Part shown: positions 1 through 6,400 of the stretch, one piece after another | How the letters are laid out: the number at the start of each line of letters is the position of its first letter | Position numbering within the stretch: position 1 is the stretch's first letter | Assembly (NCBI GenBank): GCA_025363495.1 | Contig: JANYDR010000104.1 | Span: forward strand, 1-6,497 | Direction: 5' to 3' | DNA from: Cyclobacteriaceae bacterium | GTDB taxonomy: Bacteria; Bacteroidota; Bacteroidia; Cytophagales; Cyclobacteriaceae | DNA length: 6,497 nucleotides | Translations under genes and position numbers: made by a program | The notes under the pieces: generated by a model | Told to the model about the DNA's origin: nothing | The model's database searches: none | What the model saw: only the letters and a program-made list of their open reading frames with translations

Positions 1-249
1 CGTGCCCGTCAGTAGTGTCGGACCGCACACCGGACTACTGATCGAACTTGCCTGTACACTATACGTTCCCGCTCCCGTCTGTAATCCAAAACTGATCGCT
101 GATCCTGTTCCTGCTACCGGCGCCGGCATGCCCGCTGATGATCCGCCCAGTAACAACTGATAGCTTACGCCCGCATCACTGTTGCTCAACCCCACCACAA
201 GACCTGCTCCACCCGAGCAGTATGTTCCACCTCCCGTTACATTATAAGT
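1..249 (-). repeat. First GC-rich Ig-like module of the adhesin-like gene
   Basis: This part of the gene encodes residues ~201-283 and carries cysteines at 211 (TYCSGG) and 275 (PVCGP), about 64 residues apart, as expected for one Ig-like module with a possible disulfide. By hand count, bases 1-240 are 138/240 G+C (57.5%), against roughly 37-52% in the next four 60-base lines of the same gene. The module pattern is recalled from tandem-repeat surface proteins of Bacteroidota. Only one copy lies in the window, so tandem repetition is an expectation and not an observation. Confidence 0.5.
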
Positions 250-849
250 TAATACGGGATTAAAACTACTAAATGATCCTACGACAGTTCCGTCCGCCAA
301 TCCAACGACGGTACCGGTTCCACCCTGGCGAGTTATATGAATTGATTGAGTTGGTCCGCTAACGGCCTGCACCTGGATACCCGATATTGTTATAACATCA
401 GTAGCATCTGTCCCGGTTGAATTATTTACATCATATGTTAGCGTAAGGACTGCTCCGGAAAACGAAACAGAACCGTTAGAAACCCCATTCGATGCATCAT
501 TAGGGGAAAGGGAAACAGTGCCAGCATTGGTAAAAACAAAACCTGCAGGAACCTCAAAGAAGATAGTTTGGTTAGTTAATAAAACACCTGATCCACCGAT
601 ATCCTCATTGTTAGAAGTTGGTGGGGGATTTTCTCTAATGACAATGGGAGACAGAATCATAGAAGCCCCACCAACACAGGCAACCTGACCTCCAACAGAG
701 GGAGTTGCTGGTGTCACAACTACCTGGCCGCTAGATATAACTGCGGAAAAAATAAATGACAGGGCAAAAAAAAGTCTAAAGCAGCCTTGGGTAGATTTCA
801 AATTAAAAATTGTATTTGCAGTCCTTAAAAACGCGACAAGAGAGCCCAT
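1..849 (-). CDS. Large secreted surface/adhesin-like protein, N-terminal part (C-terminus outside window)
   Basis: This frame is open without a stop from 849 to the left edge (283 codons), so the gene continues outside the window. The first ~40 residues contain a hydrophobic stretch (residues 24-38, FRLFFALSFIFSAVI) followed by SSGQ, which reads as a Sec signal peptide. Residues ~45-200 form a Thr/Ser/Val-rich beta domain with alternating strands and motifs such as DVITISGIQV, typical of Ig-like or cohesin-like surface domains. From ~203 a second module begins (VTGGGTYCSGG, VGLSNSDAGVSYQL, GTGSAISFG, AGTYSVQAS). It resembles the tandem Ig-like modules of very large Cytophagales surface proteins, which are usually exported by type IX secretion; the C-terminal sorting domain would be out of view. 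The start is uncertain: ATG at 849 gives a long n-region, an in-frame ATG at 903 lengthens it further, and TTG at 801 would give a compact signal peptide (M-KSTQGCFRLFF). No Shine-Dalgarno sequence is seen. The role (adhesion or surface layer) is inferred. Confidence 0.8.
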   Translation of the reverse strand, partial: MGSLVAFLRTANTIFNLKSTQGCFRLFFALSFIFSAVISSGQVVVTPATPSVGGQVACVGGASMILSPIVIRENPPPTSNNEDIGGSGVLLTNQTIFFEVPAGFVFTNAGTVSLSPNDASNGVSNGSVSFSGAVLTLTYDVNNSTGTDATDVITISGIQVQAVSGPTQSIHITRQGGTGTVVGLADGTVVGSFSSFNPVLTYNVTGGGTYCSGGAGLVVGLSNSDAGVSYQLLLGGSSAGMPAPVAGTGSAISFGLQTGAGTYSVQASSISSPVCGPTLLTGT

Positions 850-979
850 GGTGCTGGAAAAATGGCTATTCAATTGATGATGGGCTTTATAAAGACAAGG
901 CATGCTGGTCAGATCTGTCTATTCTAATTTAAATGATCCATGAGGGATAAAAGTAACCCTAAATAAACAGGGTTCCATA
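850..979 (-). other. Intergenic gap between the lipoprotein gene and the adhesin-like gene
   Basis: This 130-base stretch is AT-rich and holds the candidate terminator at 948-974. It may also hold the start of the adhesin-like gene, because the frame is open back to an in-frame TAG at 921-919 with an ATG at 903. I looked on the minus strand for a Bacteroidota promoter (TTG, then TAnnTTTG) and found no convincing match, so the promoter of the downstream gene is unassigned. No gene on the plus strand is supported here. Confidence 0.6.
948..974 (-). terminator. Weak Rho-independent terminator candidate after the lipoprotein gene
   Basis: Read on the minus strand, AACCCT (974-969) and AGGGTT (960-955) form a perfect 6-bp inverted repeat around an 8-base loop (GTTTATTT), followed by ACTTTTA. 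It starts 6 bases after the TAG stop at 982-980, the right place to end the three-gene operon. The stem is short, with only three G-C pairs, and the T-run has four Ts, so termination may be partial and some transcript may read into the adhesin-like gene. Confidence 0.45.
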
Positions 980-2290
980 CTAGTCCAACAACTTCCCATC
1001 GCTGCTCAATTTCATTAAAGTCATCTTAAATTCGCCAGAATCAGGCTTACCAGTTCTCATTGTACCAATAATAACTATTCTTCCGTCTGGCAACTCCTGA
1101 ACAGACCCAATGGTATCCAAGCCCTCACCGCCAAAAACAAGGGGCAAAGTCCAGGCAAGCGATCCATCGTTATTTAACTTCGTAAGCAGCCAATTTTGAT
1201 CGTCATTTAAGCTCTTTTCATTTGCGAGTACATAAAAACCACTTAGAAGTGAGGCAAATACAGAGGTGTTTTCCGGAAGAGAGTTTCCTAGCGAAATAGA
1301 TAGAGGCTTCTGAAATTGAATATCAGTTGCGTTGAATGAGAGAGTCTTGGTCAACTTGCCGACATAAATATCCGAAGCAAGTGCTTGATTATAGGTTATG
1401 CCACCAAGAAAATATCCATCTCCTGATTGCAGACGTCCTAAGGCCAGTGAACTCATTTTTTCATCATCAGTAATAGATCCAATAAAACCTTCGCCACTAT
1501 TAGGAATAGCGGTGGGGCCAAGTCCAAAATACCAAAAATTCAAATCAGGATTTGGGTGTCCCGCTACTAACTTATTAGTATAACCAAATACGTAAAATTG
1601 AGTTGCACTTACCTGAATAACTTTTACCGCAGCATCAAATGTTCCAGGTCCAGTTGTAACAGTCCAATTTGGGTATTGAGTTAAATTATTAAAAAATCTC
1701 AAGTGCATAGCATCACGTTGATCACTAGCCAATGTGAATTGCGGGTTAAGCTTTTGATCCGTGTTGCTGGTAGAACCAGCAACAATAAATCCGTCCGCTG
1801 TAAGGGAAACCGAAATAGCATTTTCATCTGTCTCCTGGCCTGCAAGATTCTTCAATCCGACGGTGGCTTTGTTGATTGGTACACCATCCAATGTAAAGGT
1901 CATTATAAGCACATCACGATCAGTCGCACTTTTATAGGTATTGCCAACAGCTACGAGTTTATTGTCAGCAGTAATCTCTATATCACTTGCAACTTCATCT
2001 TGTTTAGATGATCCGAATTTTTTCTCCCATATAACCATACCTTGAGCATCAACTTTCACAAGATACCATTGACTCGTAGAATCAGCAGGAGTAGCTTTTG
2101 AGGTACCAAACAAAATAAATGTTCCGTCCGGTAATTCAACAAAATCAATACCTGTCTGATCGCCATCACCTCCATAAAATTTAATAAAGTGTGATAGGTT
2201 TGGGTTATCAACATTAGACTTAGTGTCACAACCTGTCAACCCAATGCCAATCATCAGGCTAACCAAAATAATGTATGTGTATCTGTTCAT
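980..2290 (-). CDS. Beta-propeller repeat lipoprotein
   Basis: The 436-residue product begins with a lipoprotein signal peptide: basic start MNRYTY, a hydrophobic core, and lipobox LTG-Cys with the lipidated Cys at 21. The mature part consists of repeated blade-like units with the pattern FGG..D.......LPDG.F...G.......W.L.K.D..G...W. About seven units can be made out, at roughly residues 40-81, 94-135, 151-202, 216-258, 276-318, 341-377 and 388-436. The first (YGGDGDQTG, ELPDGTFILFGT) and last (FGGEGLDTI, ELPDGRIVIIGT) are the most alike, which fits a closed propeller. The family resembles SBBP/delta-60-type propeller repeats; no catalytic residues are recognisable, so a binding or scaffold role is inferred. 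Asp follows the Cys (CDTKSN), and I see no clear surface-export signal, so inner-leaflet or outer-membrane placement is open. The ATG overlaps the stop of the barrel gene (ATGA) and has a good ribosome site, supporting this start and translational coupling. There is no type IX sorting domain at the C-terminus. Confidence 0.85.
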   Translation of the reverse strand: MNRYTYIILVSLMIGIGLTGCDTKSNVDNPNLSHFIKFYGGDGDQTGIDFVELPDGTFILFGTSKATPADSTSQWYLVKVDAQGMVIWEKKFGSSKQDEVASDIEITADNKLVAVGNTYKSATDRDVLIMTFTLDGVPINKATVGLKNLAGQETDENAISVSLTADGFIVAGSTSNTDQKLNPQFTLASDQRDAMHLRFFNNLTQYPNWTVTTGPGTFDAAVKVIQVSATQFYVFGYTNKLVAGHPNPDLNFWYFGLGPTAIPNSGEGFIGSITDDEKMSSLALGRLQSGDGYFLGGITYNQALASDIYVGKLTKTLSFNATDIQFQKPLSISLGNSLPENTSVFASLLSGFYVLANEKSLNDDQNWLLTKLNNDGSLAWTLPLVFGGEGLDTIGSVQELPDGRIVIIGTMRTGKPDSGEFKMTLMKLSSDGKLLD

Positions 2291-3444
2291 GTTGAACTCC
2301 CTCCCTTCTTCCTTATTTTCCTTGACACACCTTTTGTATTAGCGTTTTTTATTTTCCGTGGATTATAAATCGGATGGATATAGCCAAAAGAGATTGATAT
2401 ATTATCAAGTCGAAACAAATCACTAACATACCGATAACGCGTAATGTCATTTGAAATGTAGTAATTGGGGTTACCAATTTTGCCTTTATCAGTAGCGGTG
2501 GGGTCCGCATAGTAAATCTGATTTGAACTCGCCATATTGCTCAAACCACCCATATATCTTACATCAGCAAACAAAAAGTCTTTACCCCATTTGTACTTCA
2601 CGCCTCCTCCGATTAGCCAGGAACGATTCATCACATTTCGTTGATACTTAACTGATTCGCTAGGCCCCTCGGACACCAGTTGTGACCCTCCGGGCTTATT
2701 ATCGGTATACTGATAAACGTTTGATGCTGAAATCAGATAATTCGCGGCAACTCCGACATACCCAAATGGTCTTATTTTCCTATCACGGTTATCTGAAAAT
2801 TTTATGTAAAATGGCAAATCAAGCCAAAATTGATCTGCTACTACTGATAGACCATCACCATTAGATATGTCGGTTCGATCCAGTTTGTAGCCACGTGATG
2901 CAAAGTCACCTTCGAGGCAAAGGCTGATATTGTCGGTAATATTCCAATCGACGCCAGCCCCCACCTGTCCATTCAGCCGTATGCCGGATCGTAAAGGTAC
3001 TCCATATGGTTCTGTAGAAACCGAGTATATGGAACTATACAAGGAAGAATTAAAACCCACGCGAAAATGTGGTGTGAAAATCGGTGTAGCCGTAAATTTC
3101 TTACTTAAATAAACAACATCGATAGGATCCCGAACCTCATTTGCCACATACTCAGGATCTACCTTTAGCAGTTTCAGGTAACTATCTTCGGCAGCAATGG
3201 GATCATCTATGATAAGATATACCTGACATAGTAACAGATATGCCCTTACCTCCTGCTCCTTTGTAAAATTCTTATTTGTTAAGCACTCATTTAAAAGTGC
3301 CGGGATGGAATAAAAGTGTCCTGCATTAAATTCTGACTCCGAATGTGTAAGTGTAAGATCGCATTCTCCTCCCTGGGCAAACACCTGAAACGTGCAGGAG
3401 ATAAAAAGAAGTCCCGTCAGTAAAATTCTTGCCGTATTGCTCAT
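2287..3444 (-). CDS. Outer-membrane beta-barrel protein with N-terminal TPR-like domain (PorT-like)
   Basis: The 385-residue product has a Sec signal peptide (hydrophobic residues 7-22, cleavage likely after VFA at 23, mature start QGGECD). Residues ~30-100 are helical and TPR-like (AGHFYSIPALLNECL, then EVRAYLLLCQVYLIIDDPIAAEDSYLKLLKVDPEY with the usual Ala/Leu/Tyr spacing and DP turn). A linker with DPIDVVYLSKKF leads into residues ~124-360, where alternating aromatic and polar strands (HFRVGFNSSLY, GQVGAGVDWNI, PFGYVGVAANYLI, WLIGGGVKYKWG, ISISFGYIHPIY) indicate an outer-membrane barrel of the PorT/OmpA-like beta-barrel class. It ends in a basic tail (361-380) beyond the last strand. It is not a recognisable PorP/SprF protein. 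The start is ATG 3444, whose A is the last base of the upstream TAA (TAATG); no Shine-Dalgarno is visible, so translation probably depends on the upstream gene. A role as receptor or channel partner of the STAND ATPase is inferred from the operon only. Confidence 0.85.
   Translation of the reverse strand: MSNTARILLTGLLFISCTFQVFAQGGECDLTLTHSESEFNAGHFYSIPALLNECLTNKNFTKEQEVRAYLLLCQVYLIIDDPIAAEDSYLKLLKVDPEYVANEVRDPIDVVYLSKKFTATPIFTPHFRVGFNSSLYSSIYSVSTEPYGVPLRSGIRLNGQVGAGVDWNITDNISLCLEGDFASRGYKLDRTDISNGDGLSVVADQFWLDLPFYIKFSDNRDRKIRPFGYVGVAANYLISASNVYQYTDNKPGGSQLVSEGPSESVKYQRNVMNRSWLIGGGVKYKWGKDFLFADVRYMGGLSNMASSNQIYYADPTATDKGKIGNPNYYISNDITRYRYVSDLFRLDNISISFGYIHPIYNPRKIKNANTKGVSRKIRKKGGSST
2290..2364 (-). 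other. Lysine/arginine-rich C-terminal tail of the barrel protein
   Basis: The last 25 residues (361-385) contain nine Lys/Arg and no acidic residue (NPRKIKNANTKG, then SRKIRKKGGSST). They follow the apparent last barrel strand, so the tail should project into the periplasm if the barrel closes normally. Its end is encoded by the same bases that form the Shine-Dalgarno of the next gene. Confidence 0.6.
2297..2305 (-). promoter_or_regulatory. Strong Shine-Dalgarno sequence for the lipoprotein gene
   Basis: On the minus strand GGGAGGGAG lies just upstream of ATG 2290. Its GGAGG core (2304-2300) is 9 bases from the start codon. It lies inside the last codons of the barrel gene (Gly-Gly-Ser). 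Bacteroidota genes often lack such sites and the other starts in this window have none, so this site stands out and fixes the lipoprotein start. Confidence 0.65.
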
Positions 3445-6400
3445 TAAAAATCACTTATCAATAGGTTTTTGCATGTGGACTCATATCCTACTCCATTACC
3501 TACGTAGATTTCCCATTCATCTTTTGTCATATTTCGTTTCAGCTTGGGACAGATCTGATCAGCGAGCATTTTGGGATCTGTTGGCCATACCCGTATTTCA
3601 CCGTTATTACATGAAACCAATAAATAATTCGAGCCTTTAGCGAAAGCAAGTTTCCAGATGTTTCCACTATTGTTATCCATTACCACAGGCAGATCTTGTT
3701 CGTGATCAACCACCCACATTTGTAGTTTCTTATCATAACCTGAACTCGCTAAAAGCAATCCATCGGGGCTGAACTCTACATCACTTACGCCAGCATTATG
3801 TCCGCGCAATTCCTTAAGAGTTTCAAGGGTAGCAAAGTTGAACAACTTAACTGACCCTTTCCATTTGGAATCTTTATCAAGGAACTCTGTTCCATAGGCA
3901 ATAATCTGCTTCGTTGGATGGAAAGCAACTGACAAAACCCGAACCTGATTTTTTGATTCATCAACTTTCAATTCAAAGGTATTATCAATCAGATTCATCA
4001 TGATCAATTGTCCAGAGGCTGCAACACCAGCCAACCATTTTCCATCCGGACTTATATCAATTGATTTTATATCATAAGGCAAGCTGACCAATAACTTACC
4101 GTGTCCGGTAATATGATTGGTAAATCGTATTGTACGGTCTGATCCTACGGAAATAAATCCCGAATTGTCCGGCAAAAACTTAATATCATTAATAAAGCCT
4201 TTATGACCTCTGGCTATTCCCGGCTTTTCGCCTGGTTGTTCTAAATGAAAAATCTGAATTGATGATGAATCACTTCCGTTAATAAGATACTTTTCATCAA
4301 CACTGAGCGCAAGAACGCGGTTAGGATATGGGTTGAAATCGATAAGATTATCAGCTGTAAGCTTTAGATAATCTCCCTTAAAGATGCGTCCATCATTTCC
4401 TGTAGTATAAAACTCAGTTCCTTTTTTAGAAACAGCAAGGGCAAACATTTTATTTTTCAGATTGCCCGGCACCTTTATCTGGTTATAATTAAAATTTTCT
4501 GAAAGCTTGGCAATTGAATAGTAAAGTCCGCTGAAAACATAGGGATCATACGTGTGACCTCCGTACTGCGAATGATACAAATATCCCTGCATAGCGAGTA
4601 AACCAGCCATATCCTTATCATCCATTGTTACAGATTTGGCTTCCATTGATTGTGCAATAGATAAATAAAGTAACGCATTTGCTCTGTCACGTTCACGAAT
4701 AGCAATTGCCGTTTGCTGTTTGGCATATGTACTTGCTTCCCTTTCTTTACCTTCCGCTGCAATGGCAATTTTTTCCTGGCGCACCGCTTCAAGATAATTT
4801 CGTTCAGCGTCAGCCTGCGCAACCTTTGCTGCTTCAAGTGCTTTTTCAAGTACCTTCGCCTGCTCTGCTAATTTCTTCTGACCTTCAATAGCAATTTTTC
4901 TTTGTTGCTCCGCTACTACTTGCGCTTCAACAGCCTTATTCTCATTATTGATGGCAATGTCTCTTTGCTTACCAGCCTCAATAGATTGCCGACTGGCTTC
5001 AATAGATTGAGTAAATCCATAAATCATAAAAATCACAGCTATGATAGCTGCAATACCCAAAATAACAGATGTAACACGGGCTCTGCGCAGCATTCTTCGC
5101 TGCAACATCTCCTGATTCTTTAATTCTGCCTCGTAGGTGATACGACTCGTATCCAGAAAGACAATTGACCGCTCAAAGGCAACATCATAGCGTTGCGCCC
5201 AAACACGGGTAGGCTTTTGTTTTTTCTGCCAGTTAAGTGCCAATTGCAAATCGGGTGGTCGCCATAGACCTGCTTTACCAGTCTGGTAAAGAGCTGCCGC
5301 GTTTGATATTCGTTTGTACAGTTGAGCAGATTCAAATTCTTCATCTACCCAATTTGAAAGGCGGTTCCAAATACGCATCAAACTTTCATGCGAAAGTTCA
5401 ATAGTAGTAGCTCCTGTAAGCTTCACATGACTTCCAGGCATTAAAAATGAACGACCGGCTCTGCGAAAACACTCAACCACACGTATCACTTCTTCTTCAG
5501 AGGCTCCTGCTAACTCAGATATCAGTTTTAATTTTGCTGGTCTCCGAAGACCCTGATTTTCCTCATTCTTCTCTGTGACGCTTTTAAATAAAACTTCTGC
5601 AATCTCCTTTTCGCTTGATGTTAGCTCTTCGTAAGCTTCATTAGCATGAAGAGAAAGTGCCTGGCTTATTTTTCCAATTGCATTATAATGCCTCAGATCT
5701 ATTGACTCACCTGGCTCGCGGTTTGCAACCCAATAATCCCATGTCCTCATCAATGCATGCTGCATGATTGGCAGTTGGTCCTGATGATCGCTAATGTCAC
5801 TCAGAAGTCTCTTTACTAATCTTGAAGTAATCTTACCTCCTCCTACCGCTACCGGGCCTTCAATCGCCAGACGTTTTTGCTCCCGTACCATTTGCGGCAC
5901 CAGATAATTACTTGCGTTGATCATTTTGGTAAGTCCAGGAAAAACTGAACACTCACCAATGAAATCGGATCGCATACTCAATGCGACATACACCGGTACA
6001 TCTGTTTGAGTAATTGCGTTGAGAATAAGACTTACATATTGCGCCGCTTCATTATTGTTTTCTTCCCCTAGTTCCCTGAAGCGAAGTAATTCTTCAAACT
6101 GATCGACTGAGAAAAAAATGTTATCTTTTTCAATTCGCTGAAGATAATTCGCCACCTCCACCAAGCCATCCGGTCCGCTCATGAGAACGGACTTAATAAT
6201 AGCGCATTGAATGGCTTTATCCTCGGGCTTTACTTTGCCTGTGGATTCTAAATAATTAACAATTGCTTCTGTTAGATTGGTAATTGGTGAAGTACCGGGA
6301 CGGGTAATAATGATTTGCCAGTTGGGACTGGTGTTCATCATGAATCCACCGTATAACACCGGCACCAGTCCGCAATACATTAAGCTCGACTTTCCACTAC

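Noticed and set aside
850..979. Bacteroidota promoter (TTG and TAnnTTTG) for the adhesin-like gene
   Set aside because: TTG occurs, and AT-rich runs such as TTTATAAAG are present, but no TAnnTTTG box at suitable spacing was found.
980..1100. Type IX secretion C-terminal sorting domain on the lipoprotein
   Set aside because: The C-terminus completes the last propeller blade and ends at KLLD; the protein already has a lipoprotein signal.
2287..3444. PorP/SprF type IX secretion membrane protein
   Set aside because: The product has a TPR-like N-terminal part and a PorT-like barrel. I do not see the PorP/SprF pattern, and the adjacency to an adhesin-like gene alone is not enough.
1398..3640. Plus-strand open frames at 1398-1583, 1703-2011, 2682-2864, 2930-3112 and 3392-3640
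   Set aside because: All are short, lie antisense to well-supported genes, have odd low-complexity or unlikely compositions, and show no recognisable domain.
4628..5344. Open frames at 4628-4849 and 5120-5344 (minus) and 4706-4891 and 4902-5123 (plus)
   Set aside because: They are other-frame shadows of the STAND gene. The repetitive Lys/Gln-rich or Leu/Pro-rich products reflect the biased codons of the coiled coil.
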